The notes under the pieces: generated by a model | The model's database searches: none | The model's input: only the letters and a program-made list of their open reading frames with translations | What the model was told of the DNA's origin: nothing | NCBI GenBank assembly: GCA_028293125.1 | Contig: JAQGPJ010000102.1 | Span: 1 to 64,000 of the forward strand | DNA length: 64,000 bases | Reading direction: 5' to 3' | Origin: Verrucomicrobiales bacterium | GTDB taxonomy: Bacteria; Verrucomicrobiota; Verrucomicrobiia; Verrucomicrobiales; V1-33 | Made by a program: the position numbers and the translations under genes | Shown here: one piece after another, positions 26,863-36,383 of the stretch | Position numbering within the stretch: position 1 is the first letter of the stretch | Layout: each line of letters starts with the position of its first letter

Positions 26863-27780
26863 TCAGTTTCGGGTGGTGATTTTTTTGACCAGGACAGTGG
26901 TGATCTCGTGCATCTCCCGCACGGCGTTGGGAGTGATGTTCTCTCCTCCATTGTCCATCAGCTCCCGCAGCCGGGCCAGACCGTTGGCGATGTCCTTGAG
27001 TTTGTCAGGATTTTTGGCTTTGCTCAGCATCTCCTCCAGGGAGTCGTTGAAATAGTCCGCCAGATCCGGCTGGAAAAGCAGTTCGGCGCGTTCGGTGGAG
27101 TAGCTTTTGCCAATGACATTGGTGATCACCTGGGTGCCGCGCAGCCAGCCCCCCACGGAGATGCACTCGGCGGCCGCTCCATCCTGCATCTCCTCCATGC
27201 GGCCGCGCACCGTGGACTGGGTGGCGTCCAGCTCCTGCCGCACCCCGTCCCAGTTGGCCTTGTCGGCGGCGTCCGTGATGGCTTGGCAGTGGCGGATGAC
27301 ATCCTTCTCCACTCCCAGGGTTCTGGAAAGGCTGAGAACGGAGCGGCCCACGTTCTCCACCGTCTTTTTATCCTCGGCTTGCACGGCGATGAAGCCGTCG
27401 GCAACGATGGAGCCCAGCAGCAGTGCCACATCCGTGCGGTCGCTGAAATTCACTTTCGGAGACTCAGCCACTTCCGATTTCCAGTCCGGATCACCGAGCT
27501 TGTCCAGCACGGTGAAGACCTCGCTGGGCACCGGAACAATGACCTCGCCGATCACTTGGCCGGGGAACTGGGTCAGATCCAGCTCCCCCGCCCCTTTGTC
27601 CTGCACCACCTTGTCCGCCGCCGGGGGGGCAGGGGGGACTTCAGCCGGTTTCTCCTTCACCACCGGTTTGACGACGGCGTGGGGTTTTGGTTGCTGGGCA
27701 TGCACTCCCGAAGCCATAAAAGCCAGGGCCAGGGCAGCGGACACGGTCGGGACGGCGCGGAAAAGGGAGCAGGCGGTCAT
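26863..27780 (-). CDS. Secreted helical protein of unknown function (305 aa)
   Basis: The ATG at 27780 opens a signal peptide (FRAVPTVSAALALAFMASGVHA) ending at QQPKPH. A Pro/Lys linker (30-60) leads to an all-helical body with segments such as LLLGSIVADGFIAVQAEDKK and VGRSVLSLSRTLGVEKDVI and LARLRELMDNGGENITP. The same kind of protein occurs in other Verrucomicrobiota near uncharacterised genes; no family name known to me. Probably exported to the periplasm. First gene of a set with the two following secreted/unknown proteins (gap 63 bases). Confidence 0.65.
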   Translation of the reverse strand: MTACSLFRAVPTVSAALALAFMASGVHAQQPKPHAVVKPVVKEKPAEVPPAPPAADKVVQDKGAGELDLTQFPGQVIGEVIVPVPSEVFTVLDKLGDPDWKSEVAESPKVNFSDRTDVALLLGSIVADGFIAVQAEDKKTVENVGRSVLSLSRTLGVEKDVIRHCQAITDAADKANWDGVRQELDATQSTVRGRMEEMQDGAAAECISVGGWLRGTQVITNVIGKSYSTERAELLFQPDLADYFNDSLEEMLSKAKNPDKLKDIANGLARLRELMDNGGENITPNAVREMHEITTVLVKKITTRN

Positions 27781-28022
27781 GGCGGGAGGAAAAAAGGGAA
27801 GATTGGCCAACAGTAACAGGTTCCGGGGGAAATAGCCAGTGCTGCCCGCGTTTTTGCACAGGGCGGCCCCGGAGAAGCGTGGCACGGACCGTTCCGGCTT
27901 TAACAGAACGATGCGGAAATGCGGAAGGATGTTGCAAGCCCGTGGCAAACCGCATTCCCGGCTTGGGCAAGCGGTGGTTTTTCCCCGTCCGGCCTGGCCC
28001 CGGGCAGGGCCGGTCTCCGGAG

Positions 28023-28907
28023 TCAGTGGACCAGCTTGTTCAGGGCATACTCGATAATGCCCTCAGCTCCGAGTTCCTTCAGCTGGGGAATAATTTCGCG
28101 GACAACACTCTCGTCGATCACCGTCTCCACGCTGACCCAGTCGCTGTCGTAGAGCGGAGAGATGGTGGGCCGGCGCAGGCTGGGCAGCGCGGCCACCAAG
28201 TCCTTCACCCGCTCCCTGGGCAGGTTCATTTTCAGGCCCACTTTGCCGCGGGCGTCGAGCGCGCCCTTGAGGAGCAGGGCCATGCGGGCGATTTTCCCGG
28301 CTTTCCACGGATCCTTCATGGCCGCAGGGCTGGCGATGAATTCCGGATAGCTCTCCAACAGGGTGTCCACGATGCGCAGACGGTTGGCCCGCAGGCTGGA
28401 GCCGGTCTCGGTGATGTCCACGATGGCATCCACCAGTTCCGGGACCTTCACCTCGGTCGCGCCCCAGGAGAACTCCACCTCCGCCTCCACGCCCTTTTCC
28501 TTGAGGTAGCGCCGGGTGAGGCCCACGGCCTCGGCGGCGATGCGTTTGCCCTGAAGATCATAAACGGTTTGGATCGGGGAATCCTCCGGCACCACCAGCA
28601 CCCAGCGCGTGGGGCGGGGGGTGGCGCGGCTGTAGGGCAGCTGGCAGATGGTCTCCACCTCCGCGCCGTTTTCAATGATCCAATCGCGCCCCGTGATGCC
28701 AGCGTCCAGAAAGCCGTGATCGACATAGCGACCTATCTCCTGGGCACGGAGCAGGCGGATGTCCAGCTCGGCGTCGTCGGATGCCGGACGGTAGCTGCGG
28801 GAGGCGCCGGAAACCGTGAAGCCGGCCCGCGCCAGCAGAGCGAGCGTGGGTTCCTGGAGACTGCCACTGGGCAGGCCGAGTTTGAGGAGTCGCGGGGAGT
28901 CTGACAT
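28023..28907 (-). CDS. hisG: ATP phosphoribosyltransferase HisG, long form
   Basis: First enzyme of histidine synthesis (ATP plus PRPP). 294 residues with the C-terminal ACT-like regulatory domain ([19 protein letters not shown]), so it is the hexameric long form that needs no HisZ. Catalytic signatures: [57 protein letters not shown] (PRPP-binding ETG loop). The ATG at 28907 fits the family start; the frame stays open far upstream but only as the antisense of the neighbouring gene. No other his gene is adjacent. Confidence 0.92.
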   Translation of the reverse strand: MSDSPRLLKLGLPSGSLQEPTLALLARAGFTVSGASRSYRPASDDAELDIRLLRAQEIGRYVDHGFLDAGITGRDWIIENGAEVETICQLPYSRATPRPTRWVLVVPEDSPIQTVYDLQGKRIAAEAVGLTRRYLKEKGVEAEVEFSWGATEVKVPELVDAIVDITETGSSLRANRLRIVDTLLESYPEFIASPAAMKDPWKAGKIARMALLLKGALDARGKVGLKMNLPRERVKDLVAALPSLRRPTISPLYDSDWVSVETVIDESVVREIIPQLKELGAEGIIEYALNKLVH

Positions 28908-28997
28908 ATTGACGGAAAAATGGGGCCTTGAAACTCCCGGACAGGTGCTGGAACGCAAGCGGTAAGAACCTTGGCCCTCTACGCCCGGGCCCCACGC

Positions 28998-29828
28998 ATG
29001 AAATTCTCCATCTGCAATGAAACCTGGCAGGGACCCGAATGGACCTATGATCTGGTCTGTGAACGCATCGCCGCCCACGGCTACGACGGGGTGGAGATCG
29101 CCCCTTTCACCCTGAATCCCGATCCTTCCCTCATCACCGAGGCGGAGGCGGTGGAGATCGGCGACATCACGCGCCGCCACGGGCTGGAGGTGGTGGGCCT
29201 GCACTGGCTGTTGGTGCAGCCGCCCGGAATGCATCTGACCACGGCGGACAAGGCGGTCCGGGACCGCACTGCCGCCTTCGGCTGCCATCTGGCGAGAATC
29301 TGTGCAGCCATGGGCGGCACCATCATGGTGTGGGGCAGCCCCAAACAGCGGCACCTGAACGGCAATGTGTCCTGGGAGGAGGCTGCCGCCCGTGCCGCCG
29401 AGGTGCTGCGGAAAATCAGCGAGACCGCCGGCCCGCTGGGGGTCACCCTGGCCATGGAGCCTCTGGCGCGGAAGGAAACGAATTTCCTGACCACGGCGGA
29501 GGAGACCGTGCGCCTGCTGCGGATGGTGGATCATCCCGCCTGCCGGCTGCACCTGGATGTGAAGGCCATGAGCGACGAGGCCATCCCCATCCCGGACATT
29601 ATCCGCGCCTGTGCCGCCGACACCGTGCATTTCCACGCCAACGACCCCAATCTGCGGGGCCCCGGCCAAGGGGAGGTGGCCTACGAGCCCATCGTCGCCG
29701 CTATCCGGGAAGCTGGTTACGACCGCTGGGTCAGCGTGGAAGTTTTCGACTATACGCCGGATGCGGACACCATCGCGCACGAAAGCATCACCTATCTCTG
29801 GGAGATGTTCGGCGAGGAGGATGAGTGA
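28998..29828 (+). CDS. Sugar phosphate isomerase/epimerase-like TIM barrel
   Basis: 276 residues, xylose-isomerase-like/AP endonuclease 2 fold. Metal-binding blocks are [39 protein letters not shown] (Glu), [10 protein letters not shown] (Asp), [16 protein letters not shown] (His) and VSVEVFDY (Glu). Family members epimerise or isomerise sugars or inositols; the exact substrate cannot be told. Divergent from hisG with 90 bases between. Confidence 0.85.
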   Translation: MKFSICNETWQGPEWTYDLVCERIAAHGYDGVEIAPFTLNPDPSLITEAEAVEIGDITRRHGLEVVGLHWLLVQPPGMHLTTADKAVRDRTAAFGCHLARICAAMGGTIMVWGSPKQRHLNGNVSWEEAAARAAEVLRKISETAGPLGVTLAMEPLARKETNFLTTAEETVRLLRMVDHPACRLHLDVKAMSDEAIPIPDIIRACAADTVHFHANDPNLRGPGQGEVAYEPIVAAIREAGYDRWVSVEVFDYTPDADTIAHESITYLWEMFGEEDE

Positions 29829-29875
29829 GACAGTAAGGAGCGCCCGCGTCCGGGGTGCTTGAAAAGGCTGCCCTG

Positions 29876-30205
29876 TCAGACCAGCGGCGCGATCACCACC
29901 GCCGTCCCGTAACACAGCACCTCCGTCGCGGAGCTTCTGCTGGCCACCTCCGCAGCGTCGTAACGCATGCCGACAATGGCGTTGGCCCCCATCTGCCGGG
30001 CATGGTCGATCATAGTCTCATAGGCCTGCTGGCGCGCCTGCTCGCACATCTCCGTGTAGGCGCCGATGCGGCCGCCGATGATGCTTTTCAGCCCGCCGAC
30101 AATTCCTTGGGAAATAGTGGGGGCCCGGACAGTGATGCCGCGGACAATGCCTTTGTATTCCGTGATGCGGAAACCCTCGATGGTGAAGGTGGTGGTGATT
30201 TGCAT
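29876..30205 (-). CDS. YbjQ family protein (DUF74)
   Basis: 109 residues, YbjQ family, pentameric small proteins with a putative heavy-metal-binding site; function unknown. Blocks [36 protein letters not shown] and [11 protein letters not shown] are characteristic. The ATG at 30205 matches the family start (the usual LTT..IEGF). Confidence 0.88.
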   Translation of the reverse strand: MQITTTFTIEGFRITEYKGIVRGITVRAPTISQGIVGGLKSIIGGRIGAYTEMCEQARQQAYETMIDHARQMGANAIVGMRYDAAEVASRSSATEVLCYGTAVVIAPLV

Positions 30206-30364
30206 GGTTTTGATTTGTGAAATCCTAAGGGTGCCCAGCCATCCATTGGCGTGCAGTTTTCTCGCTTTCCCGAGGGAGCTCAATCCTTTTGCAAAAGGCT
30301 TTTCCGAAAAATTTTGCTGCCCGGAAACCTAAGGTCAGAGGAATGAACCAAGGGCGCTTCACTC

Positions 30365-30532
30365 TCAGGGTTTCCGCTTTTCTTCCGGACCCGCATTTCC
30401 ATCCTCCCGGTCCGCTTCATCCCCGGATGGAAAGTCCTCCGGTTTGAGCTCATTTTTTCCCTCCTCGGGAGGTTTCGGAGGATCAGGTTTGTCCGCGGCA
30501 ACAGGCTGGCAGGGGTTTTGAGATAGGTTCAT
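30365..30532 (-). CDS. Possible small acidic protein (55 aa)
   Basis: Begins MNLSQNPCQP and is almost wholly Pro, Lys, Glu and Asp (PPKPPEEGKNELKPEDFPSG), so intrinsically disordered. Such short charged proteins are common after YbjQ-type genes only by chance; no family recognised. The call rests on an ATG with steady codon use. Confidence 0.35.
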   Translation of the reverse strand: MNLSQNPCQPVAADKPDPPKPPEEGKNELKPEDFPSGDEADREDGNAGPEEKRKP

Positions 30533-30646
30533 ATCATATAAACGTTCCCTGGGGCTCACCACGTGCATAAAAGGAGCCTGCTAATGAAAAACATGCCATC
30601 CACTTCAACGATCATCCAGCCGGTTCCGCCCTGCTGCAGCTGTTGA

Positions 30647-30898
30647 ATTTCTGAATCAGAACTTCCGCACACGCCCAACTCCACACTGTTCAGCGTCACG
30701 GTCCGGAGCAGAGTCTCCCGTCAAGCTAGGCGGCGGGTTTCGGGTGTCGGCCGACGGCAGCATGAATCCACCGGCATCTTCGCACTGCTGATCGCTCTGG
30801 TGCTGGCCACGATTCTGGAATTCGACAGGCCCTCCGGGGGATTTATCCAAGTCAGCGGGGAGAGCCTGCTGCGTTTGGCGGCGTCCATTGGGAAATGA
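30647..30898 (+). pseudogene. C-terminal remnant of a DUF4239 (bestrophin-like) membrane protein
   Basis: Stop-free stretch without a start. It reads VRSRVSRQARRRV, then after an apparent internal deletion a membrane helix FALLIALVLATILEFDRPSG and FIQVSGESLLRLAASIG before TGA. The helix followed by an acidic D-R-P and ...QVS...LL is the end of DUF4239 channel-like proteins. The N-terminal two-thirds are absent, so it is a decayed copy. Confidence 0.5.
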
Positions 30899-31194
30899 GA
30901 ACCCTCCACGAAAAAGGCAAACTCCAGCCGCTCAGACAGAGTTGAAGAGTTCCAGAGCCCACCGCCGGAATCAATATTTGGCTTATCGCCGGAAGCTGAG
31001 GAAAGCTGACCCATCCCGCCCGCATTTTGCCTCACAAAATTTACAAGCATGGCATAATGCATGATTCCAAACTTGTATATTTGGACTGATTTTACTGGTG
31101 ATCAACGGGTTACGCCGGTTCATCCCCCCATGGCGGAAACTATGCGGATAGACGGTCCAGCCTCAAAGTTTTTGCGGCTTAAAACTCCAAACAT
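30899..31194. other. Intergenic before manganese catalase
   Basis: About 296 bases, AT-rich towards 31025-31105. It must hold the catalase promoter; I see no convincing -35/-10 pair and no gene. Confidence 0.4.
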
Positions 31195-32097
31195 ATGATC
31201 CACCGCTTCGACCGCATCGCTATTGATCTGCCTATTCCTGATAGTCCCAACGCCAATGCCGCGGCGGCGGTTCAGGAACTGATGGGGGGAAAGTTCGGCG
31301 AAATGTCCACCCTCATGAACTACACGTTCCAGTCTTTCAATTTCCGGGGACGGGAGAAGTTCCGACCGTTTTATGATCTGATCTGCAACATTGCGGCGGA
31401 GGAATACAGCCATATTGAACTGGTTTCGGCCACCACCAACCTCCTCCTCAGCGGAGTCACCAAGCAGGCGGACCGCAACAAGGCTCCTGGAGTCGGCGAT
31501 CCGGCTCCCTTGGAAAATGCCATAAATGCACGCAATTCCTACCATTTTCTTGCCTCCGCTCAAACCTCCCTGCCAGTGGACTCCATGGGCAGACCCTGGA
31601 CGGGCGACAACGTGTTCTCCAGCGGCAACCTGAAGCTGGACCTGCTGCACAATTTCTTTCTGGAGTGCGGCGCGCGGGCGAACAAAATCCGCGTTTATGA
31701 AATGGTGAAGGATCCCACTGCCCGCGCGATGGTAGGGTTTCTGCTGGTGCGGGGTGGTGTCCACATCGTAGCCTATGCCAAGGCGCTTCAGAAGCTGACC
31801 GGAGCGGATGTGGGGAAACTGCTGCCCATCCCGGACATCAGCAACAAGCTGTTTCCCGAAGCCATGAAGCACGAGAAGAAGGGCATTCACCGCATCATGT
31901 ACCGCTGGAGCCAGGACGACTACAAACAGATCGGCGAGATCTGGCAGGGGCCACACCCCGAGGACGGTACGGAGCTGTTTGTGGAGGATAAAATGCCGGA
32001 GGGCTTTCCATGGCCTGAACTCGGCGAGGAACCGCAACTTTCCTCCCCCGGCGGCATCGATCCCGATATGCTGAAGGCGATCGCGGCCAAAATGTAG
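31195..32097 (+). CDS. Manganese catalase
   Basis: 300 residues, dimanganese catalase that dismutates hydrogen peroxide in the cytosol without haem. Mn ligands lie in GKFGEMSTLMNYTFQSFNFR (Glu), AAEEYSHIELV (Glu, His), NFFLECGARANKIRVYEM (Glu) and RGGVHIVAYAKAL (His), the ferritin-like four-helix order of the family. The C-terminal tail wraps the subunit in known structures and ends here in DPDMLKAIAAKM. It opens a rightward cassette with an alpha/beta hydrolase, an ADH and an SDR, a mix seen in general-stress or desiccation islands of other bacteria. Confidence 0.95.
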   Translation: MIHRFDRIAIDLPIPDSPNANAAAAVQELMGGKFGEMSTLMNYTFQSFNFRGREKFRPFYDLICNIAAEEYSHIELVSATTNLLLSGVTKQADRNKAPGVGDPAPLENAINARNSYHFLASAQTSLPVDSMGRPWTGDNVFSSGNLKLDLLHNFFLECGARANKIRVYEMVKDPTARAMVGFLLVRGGVHIVAYAKALQKLTGADVGKLLPIPDISNKLFPEAMKHEKKGIHRIMYRWSQDDYKQIGEIWQGPHPEDGTELFVEDKMPEGFPWPELGEEPQLSSPGGIDPDMLKAIAAKM

Positions 32098-32675
32098 TCT
32101 GCCTGATTGGAGTGGCAGCTGGCGGCCTTTCACTCTGCGCCACAGCTGCCGCAGACTGTGCCGGTTCAAGTTCATATCCGCCATGACTGGCGTAAGCTTG
32201 GAGAAGCGGGTAATCTGTGCCTGCTCCACACCTCCAACGACTCCTGTGTGCGGGGCTACAGCACATCATCCTTCAGGACGATGTGGCTTCCTATTCCGGA
32301 AACACCCAAGCGCTGAAGGGAATGCGGACCTGTCTGAAGACTGCGACTCCTGTTGCTGGAGAGGTTTCCTCTGGAGGTCTGCTTTCAGAAAGCGGTGGGA
32401 AAAACCAAGGCCCCGGTTGTCCGGTCATGGCTTCTGACCGGTATGATGCGCGTCTTGGAAACACGGGATGGATGCCAGCCGAACTGTCTTGGCGGGACCA
32501 ATGTGCAAAATGCGGCTTGGAAGCATAAGCGCGCTACATTTTGCAATTCATTTTTCGGCTGCAACCGGCTGAATCATTCACAAATCCCTTCAATTCACAG
32601 GGCGGACGGATGATTTGTCAGGATGCCGGCTGCGCATTGAGCGGTGGCATACATCCGGCAGGAAGGAGCAGCACC
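32098..32675. other. Intergenic between catalase and hydrolase genes
   Basis: 578 bases. Several frames of about 100 codons cross it on the plus strand, all without recognisable motifs. A possible promoter for the hydrolase gene should lie near 32530-32640, an AT-richer part; nothing definite seen. Confidence 0.4.
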
Positions 32676-33455
32676 ATGAAACCCCACCTGATGTTCATCC
32701 ACGGCATGTTCCTCAATCCCAAAAGCTGGCAGCCTTGGATTTCCTATTTTGAGTCCATTGGCTATCACTGCGAGGCTCCCGCCTGGCCGTTTCATGACGG
32801 GGAACCGTCAACCCTGCTTTCGTCCGTGCCCGAAGGTCTGGGCCGGCTGGACCTGAAGACGGTTTACACCCATTATGCCAATCTCCTGAGCGGAAAGGGG
32901 GATGTCATCGTGATTGGCCATTCCCTGGGCGGCCTGATCATGCAGAAGCTCATGGAGGCGGGTCTGGTCCGGCTGGGGGTGGGTCTCTGTTCCGTGGCGC
33001 CGAATGCCATGCTGTCCGTGGATTGGGGCTTCATCCGCAACAGCGCCTCCATCACCAACCCCCTCGCAGGTCACGAGCCCTATGAAATGACAGAGGAGTT
33101 TTTCCGCAAAAACTTCGGCAACGCCATGACAGAATCGGAGAGTCAGGAGGCGTTCCGGAAATACGCCATGCCGGAAAGCCGGCAGGTGCTGCGTGATATT
33201 CTGGGGGACGACGGCAAGGTGGACGTAAGGAAGCCCCACAACCCCCTTCTCTTCATCGGAGCCAAGGAGGATGAGATCATTCCCCCCACCTTGGTGATGC
33301 GCAACGCGGAGGCCTACACCGACCAGCGCTCGCACGCGGAATACCGTGAATTCTCAAAGCGCGGGCACTTCATCCAAGGTGGAGAGAACTGGGAGGAGGT
33401 GGCTCTCCTGACCGCGGATTGGCTGGACAATCACCTCACCGCCGTCAGGGCCTGA
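32676..33455 (+). CDS. Alpha/beta hydrolase
   Basis: 259 residues, serine hydrolase fold without a signal peptide. HGMF near the start is the oxyanion strand ([17 protein letters not shown]), the nucleophile elbow is [12 protein letters not shown], the acid is in [10 protein letters not shown] and the His in [13 protein letters not shown]. It belongs to the lipase/haloperoxidase-like group; substrate unknown. The ATG at 32676 is chosen because AAGGAG precedes it by 7 bases; longer starts add unrelated sequence. The next gene starts 47 bases downstream. Confidence 0.88.
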   Translation: MKPHLMFIHGMFLNPKSWQPWISYFESIGYHCEAPAWPFHDGEPSTLLSSVPEGLGRLDLKTVYTHYANLLSGKGDVIVIGHSLGGLIMQKLMEAGLVRLGVGLCSVAPNAMLSVDWGFIRNSASITNPLAGHEPYEMTEEFFRKNFGNAMTESESQEAFRKYAMPESRQVLRDILGDDGKVDVRKPHNPLLFIGAKEDEIIPPTLVMRNAEAYTDQRSHAEYREFSKRGHFIQGGENWEEVALLTADWLDNHLTAVRA

Positions 33456-33460
33456 GCCTG

Positions 33461-33466
33461 TATAAT
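33461..33466 (+). promoter_or_regulatory. TATAAT box before the ADH gene
   Basis: Exact TATAAT preceded by TG in the gap between hydrolase stop and ADH start (33503), but no -35 at the right distance. A weak internal promoter at most. Confidence 0.3.
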
Positions 33467-33502
33467 TTATTCGAAAATAAAACCCAAAAAAACTATTTAT
33501 TT

Positions 33503-34708
33503 ATGAAAGCAGTATGCTGGCATGGCAAAGGAGATGTGCGCGTGGACAATGTCCCCGATCCCACTATTCTTGATCCCCGGGATATTATCATTCAGGTCAC
33601 GGCGAGTGGCATCTGCGGCTCCGATCTCCACCTTTACGACGGCCTGATGCCGACCATGGAGGCGGGCGACATCATTGGCCATGAGCCCATGGGCATCGTC
33701 GTGGCCTGCGGGAAGGATGTGAAAAAATTCAGGCCCGGGGACCGGGTGGTGGTGCCTTTCGTCATCGCCTGCGGATCATGCTTTTTCTGTGACAAACAGC
33801 TTTACTCCTGCTGTGACACCACCAATCCCGGAGCGGATCTGGCCCGTCCGGCCATGGGGCACGCTCCGGCGGGTCTGTTTGGTTTTTCGGGCATGATGGG
33901 ACGTTACCCCGGCGGGCAGGCGGAGTATCTGCGGGTGCCGCATGCGGATGTGGGACCCATCAAAATCGAATCCAATCTGACCGATGAGCAAGTGGTTTTC
34001 CTTTCGGATATTTATCCCACCGGATATATGGCGGCGGAGAACGCCGGCATCGAGCCGGGGGACACTGTGGCTGTCTGGGGTTGCGGTCCTGTCGGACAGT
34101 TCGCTATTCAAAGCGCCTGGATGTTTGGGGCCGGAAGAGTGATCGCTATAGACCGGGTGCCGGAAAGGCTGGAGATGGCAAGAGTGCATGGGAAAGCCGA
34201 AGTGCTCAATTTTGATGAGGAGCCCATTCATGACCGCCTGATCGAAATGACGGGAGGCCGGGGGCCTGACCGGTGCATTGATGCCGTCGGGGCCGAGGCT
34301 CACGGTTCCGGATCCCTGGATGCGGTGGTGGACCGCGCTAAGCAAGCGCTGCATCTTTCCATGGACCGGCCCCACGTGCTGCGACAGGCGATCATGGCCT
34401 GTCGCAAGGCTGGAACGGTTTCCGTGCCCGGCGTTTATATCGGCCTGCTGGACAAAGTTCCTTTCGGGGCGGTCGTCAACAAAGGGCTGACGCTGAAAAG
34501 CGGCCAGACCCATGTGCAGCGTTATCTGGTTCCGCTGTTGGACAAAATCGAGAAAGGCGAAATCGACCCCTCCTTTGTGATCACCCACCGCATTTCCCTG
34601 GATGAGGCACCCGGGGCTTATGAGAAGTTCCGCACCAAAAAAGATGGCTGTATAAAAGTGGTTATCAAACCCGGACAGGCCGCCGCGCAGGAGACCGCGG
34701 CTGTCTAA
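33503..34708 (+). CDS. Zn-dependent ADH, glutathione-independent formaldehyde-dehydrogenase-like
   Basis: 401 residues, medium-chain dehydrogenase. Catalytic zinc: [14 protein letters not shown] (Cys) and [11 protein letters not shown] (His-Glu). Structural zinc: [21 protein letters not shown] site [20 protein letters not shown]. The long insert after the structural zinc ([20 protein letters not shown]) and the C-terminal [12 protein letters not shown] are typical of the Pseudomonas FDH/dismutase-type subgroup, which oxidises formaldehyde or other small aldehydes with tightly bound NAD. The start ATG lies in an AT-rich leader. Third gene of the stress cassette. Confidence 0.88.
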   Translation: MKAVCWHGKGDVRVDNVPDPTILDPRDIIIQVTASGICGSDLHLYDGLMPTMEAGDIIGHEPMGIVVACGKDVKKFRPGDRVVVPFVIACGSCFFCDKQLYSCCDTTNPGADLARPAMGHAPAGLFGFSGMMGRYPGGQAEYLRVPHADVGPIKIESNLTDEQVVFLSDIYPTGYMAAENAGIEPGDTVAVWGCGPVGQFAIQSAWMFGAGRVIAIDRVPERLEMARVHGKAEVLNFDEEPIHDRLIEMTGGRGPDRCIDAVGAEAHGSGSLDAVVDRAKQALHLSMDRPHVLRQAIMACRKAGTVSVPGVYIGLLDKVPFGAVVNKGLTLKSGQTHVQRYLVPLLDKIEKGEIDPSFVITHRISLDEAPGAYEKFRTKKDGCIKVVIKPGQAAAQETAAV

Positions 34709-34731
34709 CCCGCCATTCATTCCCCCCTCCC

Positions 34732-34765
34732 TTGGCAGGAGCGTGATCCCTCACGCTCCTGCCAA
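34732..34765 (+). promoter_or_regulatory. Perfect 15-bp intercistronic hairpin
   Basis: TTGGCAGGAGCGTGA and its exact complement around a 4-base loop, 23 bases after the ADH stop and 19 before the SDR ATG. No T-run follows, so it looks more like an mRNA-stabilising or processing stem, or an attenuator setting SDR level, than a plain terminator. Confidence 0.55.
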
Positions 34766-34784
34766 TCCTCCCAATTTGCACTTT

Positions 34785-35618
34785 ATGAAAACAGTTTCTC
34801 TGATTACTGGAGCCAGCAGCGGCATCGGACTGTATCTGGCCCATGAATTCGCCGGGCACCGTCATAATGTGGTGCTGGTGGCTCCGGATGAATGGGAGTT
34901 GAATACCCTGGCCAATCAGTTCCGCAGCCAACATCAGGTGGAGGTCCACACCATCGCCGCCGACCTGGAGGAGCCGGGATCCTTTGAGCGAATACAGAGC
35001 TATCTTGCTGAGCATGGCCTTACCGTGGATCATCTGGTCAACAACGCCGGCCATGGGCGACGGGGAAAATCTTGGGAAATTCCCATTGAGGAGGACCTGT
35101 CCATGATCCGGCTGAACATTGAAGCCGTGCTGCGTCTGACCAAGCTCCTGCTGCCCCCGATGATAGACCGCAAAAACGGCCGCATCCTGAACACAGCTTC
35201 AATCGCCGGGTTTGAACCCGGCCCGCTGCTCAACGTGTATCATTCCACCAAAGCCTTTATCCTGTCCTGGAGTGAGGCTCTGGCCATCGAACTGGAGGGC
35301 ACAGGTGTGACTGTCACCGCGCTTTGCCCCGGACCCACGGACACTGATTTCTTCCCCAAGGCGGGAATGGAGAATGTGCGCGGTTTTCAGCAGGCCAAAG
35401 TTATGGCTCCCCAGGATGTGGCGGCTGCCGGCTATGAGGGCATGATGCAGGAGAAGCTTTTTGTGGTGCCCGGCACCGTCAACAAGGCTCTGGTCATGAG
35501 CCGGCGTCTGCTTTCAGAGGAGGCGCAGGCCCGGCTTAATCTCAAATTTTATGAGGAAAGCCCGCCGGAGAAGAGAACCAGAATGCGCGGTGATTTTGAA
35601 AAAGCAGCAGCCACCTGA
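34785..35618 (+). CDS. Short-chain dehydrogenase/reductase (SDR)
   Basis: 277 residues, classical SDR with NAD(P)-binding LITGASSGIGLYLAHEFA, NNAGHG, catalytic Ser in LNTASIAGFEPGP and the Y-x3-K in VYHSTKAFILSWSEALAIEL. The C-terminal extension after PGPTDTDFF (residues 190-277) ends in a basic tail and is typical of the DltE/YqjQ-like group. Substrate unknown. Last gene of the catalase cassette. Confidence 0.88.
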   Translation: MKTVSLITGASSGIGLYLAHEFAGHRHNVVLVAPDEWELNTLANQFRSQHQVEVHTIAADLEEPGSFERIQSYLAEHGLTVDHLVNNAGHGRRGKSWEIPIEEDLSMIRLNIEAVLRLTKLLLPPMIDRKNGRILNTASIAGFEPGPLLNVYHSTKAFILSWSEALAIELEGTGVTVTALCPGPTDTDFFPKAGMENVRGFQQAKVMAPQDVAAAGYEGMMQEKLFVVPGTVNKALVMSRRLLSEEAQARLNLKFYEESPPEKRTRMRGDFEKAAAT

Positions 35619-36054
35619 GAACCGGCCAGGACAAAGAACTTATTTGATTCAACTGCCGGAATGATCCGGCATGGGCTCCGGTTCAAAAAACCGTTCACTG
35701 AAACCCCCGTTTTGCTTTGGCCCGCATGTTTCGCGGGAACCCGTCCGGCAAGGCCCGCAGATAAAGCCCGTGCGGACCCGTCAACTCTCTTTGGCTTAGT
35801 TCACGGACTGGTCCACTGTCAGCCTTTCGAGCCCTGTCGATCATCGGGGCGGGGTATCATTTATGGAGTCTATACTTTCACATTCCGGGAGAAATTACGG
35901 GCTGCACATGGCAAAACTCATCAGCCCGCAGAAAGAAAGGAGGCGTTCTCGCCAGTGGAGGGGAATGCAGATTGGATGAATTCACAACCATCCTGAGACA
36001 GTCCCAGTGTCTTCAGAAGGGGTGCAGCGATTGGATTTTTCCATCCTGCCTGGG
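35619..36054. other. Intergenic, no gene seen
   Basis: 436 bases after the SDR gene; no convincing frame. A 15-base motif (ccctcccctccggct) at about 36059 is repeated near 36114, inside the kinase relic that follows. Confidence 0.4.
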
Positions 36055-36198
36055 TCAACCCTCCCCTCCGGCTGCATCCCCGGAAACCCGTGGCAGACGA
36101 ATAGGGAAGATGCCCTCCCCTCCGGCTGACTGCAGTTTGGTCCCGCCGCCATGGGCACGGATGATTTCTAGGACGATATACAAGGCAGGCCCAAACCT
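36055..36198 (-). pseudogene. Histidine kinase C-terminal relic
   Basis: The last 47 codons of a GHKL histidine kinase: FGPALYIVLEIIRAHGGGT (the G2/G-x-G-L-x-I-V box, altered at the glycines), then SAGGEGIFPIRLPR and a stop at 36055. In intact kinases this reads G-x-G-L-x-I-V-x-x-I-x-x-A-H-G-G. Nothing of the upstream dimerisation domain remains, so it is a leftover fragment. Confidence 0.6.
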
Positions 36199-36291
36199 TT
36201 TGTGGTTTGGGTGTAGGCGTGGTTGCCGGGAGCCGCAAAGCATGACGCTCCCGAAAAGCCCATCCCGCCCGGGATGCCTTCCTCCTAAACC

Positions 36292-36330
36292 AAAAAAGCC
36301 AAGCGGCGGAGGGCCGGCCTGGCTTTTTTT
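36292..36330 (-). terminator. Terminator of the PEP-CTERM gene
   Basis: aaaaaagcca (36292-36301) pairs with tggctttttt (36320-36329) around a GC-rich loop; T-runs on both strands allow bidirectional use. It lies 54 bases past the leftward stop at 36384. Confidence 0.8.
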
Positions 36331-36383
36331 GATTTTGGGTGGGCAGGGACTTTTCCCGCTCAGCGTGCGGAGGGGTGGCAGTC

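Noticed and set aside
28908-29915. N-terminal extension of hisG to 630 codons
   Set aside because: The extra part is antisense to the TIM-barrel isomerase gene; HisG proteins start at [10 protein letters not shown], which follows the ATG at 28907.
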